Below, one piece after another: positions 17,779 to 24,930 of a stretch of 64,000 bases of DNA. The first letter of the stretch is position 1, and every line of letters starts with the position of its first letter. Source of the DNA: Gemmatimonadota bacterium (GTDB lineage Bacteria; Gemmatimonadota; Gemmatimonadetes; Gemmatimonadales; Gemmatimonadaceae); assembly GCA_016191225.1 (NCBI GenBank), contig JACPPC010000004.1, positions 1 to 64,000 of the forward strand, in the 5' to 3' direction. A program made the position numbers and the translations under genes. A model generated the notes under the pieces. It did not search any database, was not told where the DNA came from, and worked only from the letters and a program-made list of their open reading frames with translations.

Positions 17779-19062
17779 GTGCCGTTCAGTGTATTCAAGC
17801 TCGACCCGCAGCTCCTCAAGGCCCTCAGGGAGCTCGGCTTCGTCCGTCCGACCCCCATCCAGGCCGACGCGATCCCGCCGGCCCTCGAGGGGCGCGACGT
17901 CCTCGCCTGCGCCGCCACCGGCAGCGGCAAGACGATCGCCTTCCTGCTGCCCATTGTGCAGGCGACCCTCGGCAAGCCCCGCGGCGTCACGCGCACCCTC
18001 GTGCTCACCCCCACGCGTGAGCTCGCGGCGCAGATCGCCCAGTCGCTCACGGAGATCACCATCCACACCCCCATCACCGGCGCACCGGTCTTCGGCGGCG
18101 TCGGCATGGGACCGCAGGAGCACGCCTTCCGCAGCGGCGTCGATGTCATGATCGCCACGCCGGGCCGGCTGCTCGACCACCTCCGCCATCCGTACGCCAA
18201 GCTCGACAAGATCGAGCACCTCGTGCTCGACGAGGCCGACCGGATGCTCGACATGGGCTTCCTGCCGGACATCAGGCGGATCATGAAGTACCTGCCGGCG
18301 AAGAGGCAGACGCTGTTCTTCAGCGCCACCATGCCCGGACCGATCAAGGACCTCACCCGCGAGTGGCTGCGCAACCCGGCGATGATCAACCAGGAGCGCA
18401 CCGCCGCGCCGGCGGTCGGGATCACGCAGGCCATCTACCCCGTGGCGCAGGAGCTCAAGTCGGCCCTCTTCCTGCGGCTGCTCCAGGGCGACGTGATGAA
18501 GGAGGCCCTCGTCTTCACCCGCACCAAGCACCGCGCCAACCGGCTGTTCGAGTTCCTCGTCAAGAATGGCGTGAGCGCCGAGCGCATCCACGGCAACCGC
18601 AGCCAGCCGCAGCGCACCGCGGCGCTCGACGGCTTCAAGAAGGGGAAGTTCCGCATCCTCGTCGCCACCGACATCGCGGCCCGCGGCATCGACATCGAGG
18701 CCCTCGGCCACGTGGTCAACTTCGACGTCCCGCTCGTTCCCGAGGACTACATCCATCGCGTGGGGCGCACGGCGCGCGCCGAGCTCACCGGCGACGCCTT
18801 CACCTTCGTCGCGCCGGAGGAGGAGGGGGACCTGCGCCGCATCGAGGCCGCCGTCGGCAAGCGCCTCCCGCGCGTGACCCTGCCCGACTTCGACTACAAG
18901 GCGCGGCCGCAGGGGCAGCTCGAGGTCCCGCTCAAGGATCGCATTGCCGCGATCCGCGCCCGCAAGGCCGAGGAGCGGGCGCGCGCCAAGGTCAACGCCG
19001 AGCGCAAGGTGGCGAACGCGGCCCGCGCGCAGTCGGCCCACCCGCGGCGGCGGGGCCGCTAG
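17779..19062 (+). CDS. DEAD-box RNA helicase (RhlE-like)
   Basis: A 427-aa ATP-dependent RNA helicase from GTG 17779 (AAGG upstream). Motifs in order: Q motif region FVRPTPIQ, Walker A ATGSGKT at 46-52, TPTRELA, TPGRLLDH, VLDEADRMLDMGF, FFSATMP, RGIDIEALGHVVNFD and HRVGRTARA. A basic C-terminal tail rich in Arg/Lys/Ala ends PRRRGR. It would unwind structured RNA in ribosome assembly or decay. The stop codon overlaps the stop of the convergent Rieske gene within a single CTAG. Confidence 0.95.
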   Translation: MPFSVFKLDPQLLKALRELGFVRPTPIQADAIPPALEGRDVLACAATGSGKTIAFLLPIVQATLGKPRGVTRTLVLTPTRELAAQIAQSLTEITIHTPITGAPVFGGVGMGPQEHAFRSGVDVMIATPGRLLDHLRHPYAKLDKIEHLVLDEADRMLDMGFLPDIRRIMKYLPAKRQTLFFSATMPGPIKDLTREWLRNPAMINQERTAAPAVGITQAIYPVAQELKSALFLRLLQGDVMKEALVFTRTKHRANRLFEFLVKNGVSAERIHGNRSQPQRTAALDGFKKGKFRILVATDIAARGIDIEALGHVVNFDVPLVPEDYIHRVGRTARAELTGDAFTFVAPEEEGDLRRIEAAVGKRLPRVTLPDFDYKARPQGQLEVPLKDRIAAIRARKAEERARAKVNAERKVANAARAQSAHPRRRGR

Positions 19063-19532
19063 ACCGGGATCGCCGCCGCCTTCCACTCGGCGGCGTTCTC
19101 GTCTTCCTTGAGCAGCTTGTCGAGCTCCACGACCACCGTGTTGCCCACGCGCTTGATCGCCAGCCGGTCCATCGACCGCGTGGCGCGCCCCTCGATGTAG
19201 ATCCCGGACGGCGAGTACTGCGACTTGTGCTTGGGGCACTGGAAGCGCTTGTCGACGCCGTTCCACCGGAGCGAGACGCTCTGGTGCGGGCACGACAGGT
19301 CGAACACGTACACGAAGTGCTCCCACCGCACGAGGATCAATTCCTGGTCCTTGTCGATCTGCACGGAGTCCGTCGCCGGGATCGGGTAGGTCACCGACTC
19401 GGCCCCCGACTCGAGCGCCCGCAGGGCGCGGATCGGCAGCAGCTCCGTCATGCCGAGCGCCATCAGCGCCCCCGCCAGCCGCAGCAACGACCGCCGTTCG
19501 TCGTCGACCGGGCACCGCACGCAGTCACCCAC
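19059..19532 (-). CDS. Rieske [2Fe-2S] domain protein
   Basis: A 157-aa redox protein. Cluster ligands are Cys81-x-His83 (CPH) and Cys99-x2-His102 (CPKH). The N-terminus contains DERRSLLRLAGALMALG, a possible twin-arginine export or anchor sequence. Two cysteines at positions 4 and 7 (CVRC) precede it. It could be the Rieske subunit of a quinol oxidoreductase or a stand-alone electron carrier; no cytochrome b gene is nearby. It converges on the helicase gene, and the two stop codons share CTAG at 19059-19062. Confidence 0.87.
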   Translation of the reverse strand: MGDCVRCPVDDERRSLLRLAGALMALGMTELLPIRALRALESGAESVTYPIPATDSVQIDKDQELILVRWEHFVYVFDLSCPHQSVSLRWNGVDKRFQCPKHKSQYSPSGIYIEGRATRSMDRLAIKRVGNTVVVELDKLLKEDENAAEWKAAAIPV

Positions 19533-19536
19533 GACC

Positions 19537-19600
19537 CGTCGTCCTGAGCGCAGCGAAGGACCTGCTTGTCCCCGTCGTCCTGAGCGACCCCACTCTCCCC
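19537..19600. repeat. Dispersed 'tcctgagcg...aaggacctgc' repeat, intergenic copy
   Basis: CGTCCTGAGCGCAGCGAAGG followed by ACCTGCTT, then a partial second copy (CGTCCTGAGCGACC). It fills the gap between the Rieske and membrane-protein genes. The same repeat occurs inside dnaE2 and imuB. Confidence 0.8.
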
Positions 19601-19601
19601 C

Positions 19602-20117
19602 TCACGCCACGCCCATCAGCGTCACTCCCGCCAGCACGATGCTCCCCCACGCCACCAGGCTCACCCACGCCGTCAGCTTGAGCCTTCCCCACAGCGCCTT
19701 CTCCCCGACGACGTCGCCGGCATCCGATTTCACCGCCGCCGCCCGCTCCGTCGCCCGCAGAACCCATCCGTTCGCCAGTAGCAGCACGATCAGCCCCATC
19801 TTCGCCCAGTACACCGGGCTCGCCCAGAACGTCGCGATGTCGGCCGTCACCAGCGCCACGCCGCTTGCGAAGCTCACCGTGAGCGCGATCAGCACCGGCC
19901 GATGGGTGGCCTCGAGCTCGCCGAGCACGCGACGCCGGATGTCGTCGGCGCCCGCGGCCGCGCGCAGCGCCGCGCGGTCGGCCGCCACCGCGAAGCCGCC
20001 ACCATAGAGCAGCCCCGCGAGGTGCGCAAACGTCACGCCGGTGGAAAGTGTCTTCGAGTTGCTGTAGGCCGACTGCCAGGGGGCAAGCAGGTCGGCGAGG
20101 GTTTGCAATGTGGTCAT
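19602..20117 (-). CDS. Four-helix membrane protein of unknown function
   Basis: A 171-aa protein from ATG 20117 (MTTLQTLADLLAPW). A longer in-frame form would run through the divergent promoter region and is Arg-rich, so it was rejected. Four hydrophobic helices are predicted, near residues 25-45, 73-97, 103-122 and 145-170. His residues in helix 1 (TFAHLAG) and before helix 2 (TRRPVLI-like THRPVLI) could bind haem or metal, but no family was recognised. It is divergent from the dihaem cytochrome gene 65 bp away, so a redox partnership is possible. Confidence 0.65.
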   Translation of the reverse strand: MTTLQTLADLLAPWQSAYSNSKTLSTGVTFAHLAGLLYGGGFAVAADRAALRAAAGADDIRRRVLGELEATHRPVLIALTVSFASGVALVTADIATFWASPVYWAKMGLIVLLLANGWVLRATERAAAVKSDAGDVVGEKALWGRLKLTAWVSLVAWGSIVLAGVTLMGVA

Positions 20118-20182
20118 TCGCCTATCTATAGTAGTGGCTGCTCGACTTCTGTCACCTGATACCACCTGATACGGGAATTCCG

Positions 20183-20833
20183 ATGCGAACGTTCGGACTG
20201 CCGGGAATCGTCGCCCTCGCGGCCTTCGCCTGTTCACCCACGCCTCCCTCGCAGCCCGCGCCGGCACCGGGCGCTGGCGCCACCGCCGCGCCCGCTCCCG
20301 CCGCTGCCGTCGCCGTCAACCCTGGTGGCCCTGCGGGCGCCCAGCCGGGCGGCCCGGCCCGCCGCCGCCCGCCGAGCCCCGCCCAACAAGACACGCTCCG
20401 CCGGGGGATGGTTGATTCGATCCTCCGGTCGATCGCCGGGCGCGAGAACGAGCCCGCCACGAGCGTCTTCAAGAACGTGACGGCGATCAAGGGCGCCACC
20501 GCCGCCGGCCTCCTCAAGCTCATGGACGAGCAGTACGGCCGCGGCCTCGGCTGGACCTGCAACAACTGCCACGTGATCGGCAAGTTCGACGACGACTCGC
20601 GCAAGAACAAGAAGATCGCGCGGCAGATGCAGCAGATGCAGGACCACATCAACGCCGACCGGCTCACCCTCGTCAAGGAACTCGACGACAACTACAACAA
20701 GGCGAGCTGCGCGATGTGCCACCGCGGCGAGAGCCACGCCTGGGGCGAGCTCGAGGTGCTGGCCGCGCCCCCGCCGCAGCGCCGGCCGGCCGGTGCGCCG
20801 CCGGCGGGGCAGGGGCGCCCGTCGGGGCGGTAG
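20183..20833 (+). CDS. Dihaem lipocytochrome related to photosynthetic reaction-centre cytochrome subunit
   Basis: A 216-aa exported c-type cytochrome. The lipobox LAAFAC places the lipidated Cys at 17, followed by an Ala/Pro-rich spacer to about residue 65. Two haem sites are CNNCH (126-130) and CAMCH (176-180). The spacing, and Met-containing helices such as LLKLMDEQY and RQMQQMQDH ahead of the haem sites, fit the reaction-centre cytochrome c domain, which normally has four haems. No reaction-centre genes are present here, so it probably serves general electron transfer in the outer envelope. Confidence 0.85.
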   Translation: MRTFGLPGIVALAAFACSPTPPSQPAPAPGAGATAAPAPAAAVAVNPGGPAGAQPGGPARRRPPSPAQQDTLRRGMVDSILRSIAGRENEPATSVFKNVTAIKGATAAGLLKLMDEQYGRGLGWTCNNCHVIGKFDDDSRKNKKIARQMQQMQDHINADRLTLVKELDDNYNKASCAMCHRGESHAWGELEVLAAPPPQRRPAGAPPAGQGRPSGR

Positions 20834-20894
20834 CGCCGGCGTTCGCTCCAGCGCCCGGCTCGCGCCGGGGGCGGTCTTCGCGTGGGGGGCTGTG

Positions 20895-23800
20895 CTACCG
20901 GAAGTCGTGGCTCCGGTGGTGCTCGCCCCCCACGCGCACGTCCAGCGCCTCGAAGCCGCGCGCCTTCACGTTCACCACCCGCTGCTCCACCTGCAGCACA
21001 CCGCGCACGACGAGCAGCGGCGTCGTCGAGATCAGCAGCGCCTGCGCCTCGAACCGCTTGGGGGTGATGACGACGTTGATCATCCCCGTCTCGTCCTCGA
21101 GCGTGAGGAAGACGAACCCCTTGGCCGTCCCCGGCCGCTGGCGGCAGATCACCAGCCCCGCCGTCGCGACCCGCTCGCCGTCGCGCCCCGCGCGCATCAG
21201 CAGTCCCGCCGTCCGCACCCCGCGCCCGGTGAGCGCCTCCCGCGCATGGCGCATCGGGTGCCCCGCCAGCGAGACGCCCGTCATCCGGTAGTCGGCCTCG
21301 GTGAGCTGCAGCCGGCTCATCGCCGGCACCGACGCCGCACCGTCGCTGGGCGCCGCCCGCCGCGGCGCCAGCGGCCCCGCGATCCCCCGCTCGGCGGCGA
21401 GCACCTCCCACAGCGCCGCGCGCCGCTTCCGCTCGTCGGGCTCGTGCGGCACCATCGCGTCGAACGCCCCCGACTCGGCGAGCACCCGCAGTGCCTTCTT
21501 GTCGAGTCCCGTGCGCCGCACCACGTCGGCGATGTCGCGGAACGGGCCGCCCGAGTCGAGCGCGCCCTCGAGCTTCGCGCGCGCGGCCGCGCCAAGCCCG
21601 CGCACGAGGCGCAGCCCGAGGCGGACCACCGGCGCGTTGTCGCCCTGAGCGGGGCGAAGGACCTGCTTCTTGTCGTCCTGAGCGGAGCGAAGGACCTGCT
21701 TGTGTTTCTTGTCATCCTGAGCGGAGCGAAGGATCTGCTTTTCCCCCGCCACAGCAGGTCCTTCGCGTCGCGCCTGCGGCGCTCGCTCTGGACGACAGAG
21801 CGCGTGATCCCACCCGCTCCGCGTCAGGTCCACCGGCAGCACCTCCACCCCATGCCGCTTCGCGTCCTCGATCAGCGTCCCCGGCGCGTAGAACCCCATC
21901 GGCTGCGCATTCAGCATCGCCGCCAGGTACTCCGGCGCGTAGTAGTGCCTGAGGTACGCCGTCGCGTACACCAGCAGCGCGAAGCTCGCCGCGTGGCTCT
22001 CGGGGAATCCGTAGTCGGCGAACGCGTTGATCTGGTTGTAGATCCGCCGCGCGACGTCGTCGGGAATCCCGTTCGCCTTCATCCCCTCGATCATCTGCTC
22101 GCAGATCGCCGCCATCCGCTCGTGGCTGCGCTTGTGCCCCATCGCCCGCCGCAGCACGTCGGCCTGCCCCGGCGTGAACCCCGCCGCCGCGATCGCCACC
22201 TGCATCCCCTGCTCCTGGAACAGCGGCACGCCGAGGGTCCGCTTGAGGATCGGCTCGAGCGACGGATGCGGGTACGTGACCTCCTCCTCGCCATTCTTGC
22301 GACGCAGGTACGGGTGCACCATCTCCCCCTGGATCGGCCCGGGGCGGATCAGCGCGACTTCGACCACGAGGTCATAGAAGCACCGCGGCTTGAGCCGCGG
22401 CAGCGTGTTCATCTGCGTCCGGCTCTCGATCTGGAACAGCCCCACGGTGTCGGCGGCGCACATGTCGTCGTACACCGCCTGGTCGGTCATCTCGAGAGCG
22501 CCAAGGTCGATCGTCACCCCGCGCGTCTCGCGGATGTACTGGATGCACAGCTGCAGCACCGTGAGGATGCCGAGCCCGAGGAGGTCGATCTTGACCAGCC
22601 CCACCGGGTCGAGGTCGTCCTTCTCCCACTGGATCACCGTGCGGTCGGGCATGCTCGCCGGCTCGATCGGGACGACGGTGTGGAGCGGCTCGGCGGTGAG
22701 CACGAACCCGCCGACGTGGATCGACCGGTGCCGCGGTGCCTGGTGCAACGCGGCGACGATGTCCGGCAGCACGCGCACGCGCTGGTCCCTGGCGTCGAGC
22801 CCGATCCGGGCGAGGAGGTCCGTGTTGGCGTCGGGGAGTGAGGGGGAGGGCGAGGCAGGGGAGAGGAGCGGACCACCGAGACACAGAGGACACGGAGGTG
22901 CACGGAGGCGGCCAGTGGCCGGGACAGGGGAGTGGCCACCAGCCGGCACCGGTGCATGGGCGGTTGCCGTCTTTCTGTTGCCGCATTCCACCGGCCCCGG
23001 CGCGGCGTCGCCTTCCGCCCGCACCGTCCCCAAACCCCAATCCCCAATCACCCGCCCGCACCGCGCACACACCCGCCCCGGCGCCAACGCCGCCTCTGGG
23101 CTCCTCAACTCCCCTGTCCCGCGCTCCCTCGGTGTCTCTGTGGTCCGCTCCTCTCCAGTTCCTCGCTTTCCCCTCCATTCCTCCCTCGCCTCTTGCTTGA
23201 CCGCCCTCGACCGCGTGGTCGCCTCCGTTCCGCGCACCATCTCCTGCCCGAGCCGCTCCGCCACCATTTGCGCCATCGCCCGCCGGCCGGGCATGAACTG
23301 CTGCCCCAGCCGGTCCGCCTCCTCGCGCCGCTTGATCTCCCGCTCCGCCTCCCTCGCCCCATCCCGCAGCGCGTCCCGCTCCTTCTGGTACCGCGACGGT
23401 CCCTGCGTCGTCCAGGACTCCGGCGCGAACGCATCCGCCGGCTTCCCCGTGCGCAGCGCCTCGGCCGTGGACCTGGCCGAGAACCGGTCGCTCGACATCG
23501 CCAGCGCGTCCGCCTGCTCCACGGAAAAGCCCAGCACCCGCGCCGCGTCGCGCACCGCGCTCCGCCCCCGCCACGTGATCTGCTCGCACACCATCGCCGC
23601 GTGCTCGCGCCCGTACCGCTCGTACACGTACTGCAGCACCCGCTCGCGATCGTCGTGCGCGATGTCGACGTCGATGTCCGGCGCCTCGGTGCGCTCCTCG
23701 CTCAGGAACCGCTCGAACAGCAGCTCCAGCTTGATCGGGTCCACCGCCGTGATCGCCAGGCAGTAGCACACCGCGCTGTTGGCCGCCGACCCCCGCCCCT

Positions 23801-24920
23801 GGCACAGGATCCCCTCGCGCCGCGCGAACCGCACGATGTCCCACACGATCAGGAAGAACCCCGCCAGCCCCAGCCGCGCGATCATCCCCAGCTCGTGCCT
23901 GAGCTGCGCGTCGTGCTTCGCCGTGCGACGTGCGGTGTTGGGCGGCCCCCACCGCTCGCGCGCCCCCTGCGCCACCAGCCGCGCCAGGTACTCGTCGGCG
24001 CTCACCCCCGGCGGCAACGCAAACTCCGGCAGCGTCGGCTTCATGTCCTTCAGCCGGAAGGCGCACCGCTCGGCCACCGCCACCGTCGCCCGCACGCCCG
24101 CCAGGTCGTGCTGCCACCGCCGCGCCACCTGCGACGGCCCCTTGAGGTACCACTCGCCGTTCGGGCGCAGCCGCGTCCCCATCGCGTCCAGCGTGCGCTG
24201 GTGCCGGAGCGCGCACAGCACGTCGTGCGCGATCCGGTCGCGCGACCGCACGTAGTGCACGTCGTTGGTGACGACCCACGGCAGCCCCAGCGCCCGCGCG
24301 ATCGCGACCAGCCCGCGCGTCATCGCCCGCTCCTCGCCCAGGTGATGGTCCCAGCACTCGAGGGCCAGCCGGCGCTCGAAGATGTCGCTGAGCGTCGCCG
24401 CCGCGCCGCAGGCGTCGTCGTGCCGCCCGCGGGCCACGAGGCGCGGCACCCAGCCGCGCGGGCACCCGGTGAGCGCGAACACGCCGCTCGCGTGCCGCGC
24501 CAGCGTGTCGAGCGTGACCCCCGGCGTGCCCCGCGGCCGGTCCATCCGCGCCCGCGTGACCAGCGTGCAGAGGTTGCCGTACCCCTCGCGCGACTCGGCC
24601 AGCAGCACCAGGTGCGTGGCGACGAAGCCGTCGTCGTCGGTGGCGCCGGCGGCGGCCTCCCCTCGCGTGGCGGCGCGCCCGCGCCCCGGCACCAGCAGCG
24701 TGAGCTCGACGCCCAAAATGCCGCGCGCCCCCGCCTCGGCCGCCGACTGCGAGAACCGCACCGCGCCCCCCAGGTCGTCGTGGTCGGTGAGGGCCAGCGC
24801 GTGCAGGCCGAGTTCCTGCGCGCGCGCCACCAGCCGCTCCGGCTCCCCCACGCCGTCCTGCAGCGAGAACACCGAGTGGCAGTGCAGCTCGGCGTACTCG
24901 ATCGCGCCTGGGCCGGTCAT
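20895..24920 (-). CDS. dnaE2: Error-prone DNA polymerase DnaE2 with in-frame repeat insertions
   Basis: A C-family polymerase for mutagenic translesion synthesis, acting with ImuA/ImuB. PHP domain starts YAELHCHSVFSLQDG with LTDHDDLGG; palm motif APDIDVDIAHDD holds catalytic Asp residues; the finger region has SIHVGGFVL, QWEKDDLDPVGLVKIDLLGLG and FPESHAASFALLVYATAYLR. At 1,341 aa it is some 250-300 residues longer than usual. Part of the excess is a 99-codon TIR-flanked element (22860-23156) before the LLARIGLD segment. Another part is a triple short repeat (KQVLRSAQDDKK type, around 21640-21750). Both insertions keep the frame. ATG 24920 lies 10 bp after imuB. Confidence 0.93.
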   Translation of the reverse strand: MTGPGAIEYAELHCHSVFSLQDGVGEPERLVARAQELGLHALALTDHDDLGGAVRFSQSAAEAGARGILGVELTLLVPGRGRAATRGEAAAGATDDDGFVATHLVLLAESREGYGNLCTLVTRARMDRPRGTPGVTLDTLARHASGVFALTGCPRGWVPRLVARGRHDDACGAAATLSDIFERRLALECWDHHLGEERAMTRGLVAIARALGLPWVVTNDVHYVRSRDRIAHDVLCALRHQRTLDAMGTRLRPNGEWYLKGPSQVARRWQHDLAGVRATVAVAERCAFRLKDMKPTLPEFALPPGVSADEYLARLVAQGARERWGPPNTARRTAKHDAQLRHELGMIARLGLAGFFLIVWDIVRFARREGILCQGRGSAANSAVCYCLAITAVDPIKLELLFERFLSEERTEAPDIDVDIAHDDRERVLQYVYERYGREHAAMVCEQITWRGRSAVRDAARVLGFSVEQADALAMSSDRFSARSTAEALRTGKPADAFAPESWTTQGPSRYQKERDALRDGAREAEREIKRREEADRLGQQFMPGRRAMAQMVAERLGQEMVRGTEATTRSRAVKQEAREEWRGKRGTGEERTTETPRERGTGELRSPEAALAPGRVCARCGRVIGDWGLGTVRAEGDAAPGPVECGNRKTATAHAPVPAGGHSPVPATGRLRAPPCPLCLGGPLLSPASPSPSLPDANTDLLARIGLDARDQRVRVLPDIVAALHQAPRHRSIHVGGFVLTAEPLHTVVPIEPASMPDRTVIQWEKDDLDPVGLVKIDLLGLGILTVLQLCIQYIRETRGVTIDLGALEMTDQAVYDDMCAADTVGLFQIESRTQMNTLPRLKPRCFYDLVVEVALIRPGPIQGEMVHPYLRRKNGEEEVTYPHPSLEPILKRTLGVPLFQEQGMQVAIAAAGFTPGQADVLRRAMGHKRSHERMAAICEQMIEGMKANGIPDDVARRIYNQINAFADYGFPESHAASFALLVYATAYLRHYYAPEYLAAMLNAQPMGFYAPGTLIEDAKRHGVEVLPVDLTRSGWDHALCRPERAPQARREGPAVAGEKQILRSAQDDKKHKQVLRSAQDDKKQVLRPAQGDNAPVVRLGLRLVRGLGAAARAKLEGALDSGGPFRDIADVVRRTGLDKKALRVLAESGAFDAMVPHEPDERKRRAALWEVLAAERGIAGPLAPRRAAPSDGAASVPAMSRLQLTEADYRMTGVSLAGHPMRHAREALTGRGVRTAGLLMRAGRDGERVATAGLVICRQRPGTAKGFVFLTLEDETGMINVVITPKRFEAQALLISTTPLLVVRGVLQVEQRVVNVKARGFEALDVRVGGEHHRSHDFR
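21641..21815. repeat. Tandem dispersed repeat inserted in-frame in dnaE2
   Basis: Three tandem copies of CCTGAGCGGAGCGAAGGA[C/T]CTGC lie between 21,645 and 21,740, followed by a degenerate inverted copy (AGCAGGTCCTTCGCG...CTGGACGAC). Translated on the minus strand they give KQILRSAQDDKK, KQVLRSAQDDKK and KQVLRPAQGDN. They sit between the conserved TRSGWDHAL and VRLGLRLVRGL blocks. The same repeat occurs at 19,537 and in imuB. Confidence 0.85.
22860..23156 (-). repeat. 297-bp palindrome-ended element inserted in-frame in dnaE2
   Basis: The terminal inverted repeats are about 30 bp (22860-22889 and 23127-23156) and begin GGAGAGGAGCGGACCAC, with two mismatches. The length of 297 bp keeps the reading frame. 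The core is closely related to that of the imuB copy: both translate to APGRVCARCGRVIGD, then VECGN, then GHSPVP. Cysteine pairs CARC and CPLC are encoded. Confidence 0.88.
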
Positions 24921-24930
24921 GCGGGCGGCA

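Noticed and set aside
20183..20833. Evidence for a photosynthetic gene cluster
   Set aside because: The cytochrome resembles the reaction-centre subunit but has two haems, and no puf, bch or crt genes are in the window; the AttH domain at 50 kb only resembles CrtC distantly.
21641..21760. CRISPR-like tandem repeats
   Set aside because: Units are adjacent or separated by only a few bases with no unique spacers and lie in the dnaE2 reading frame; no cas genes are present.
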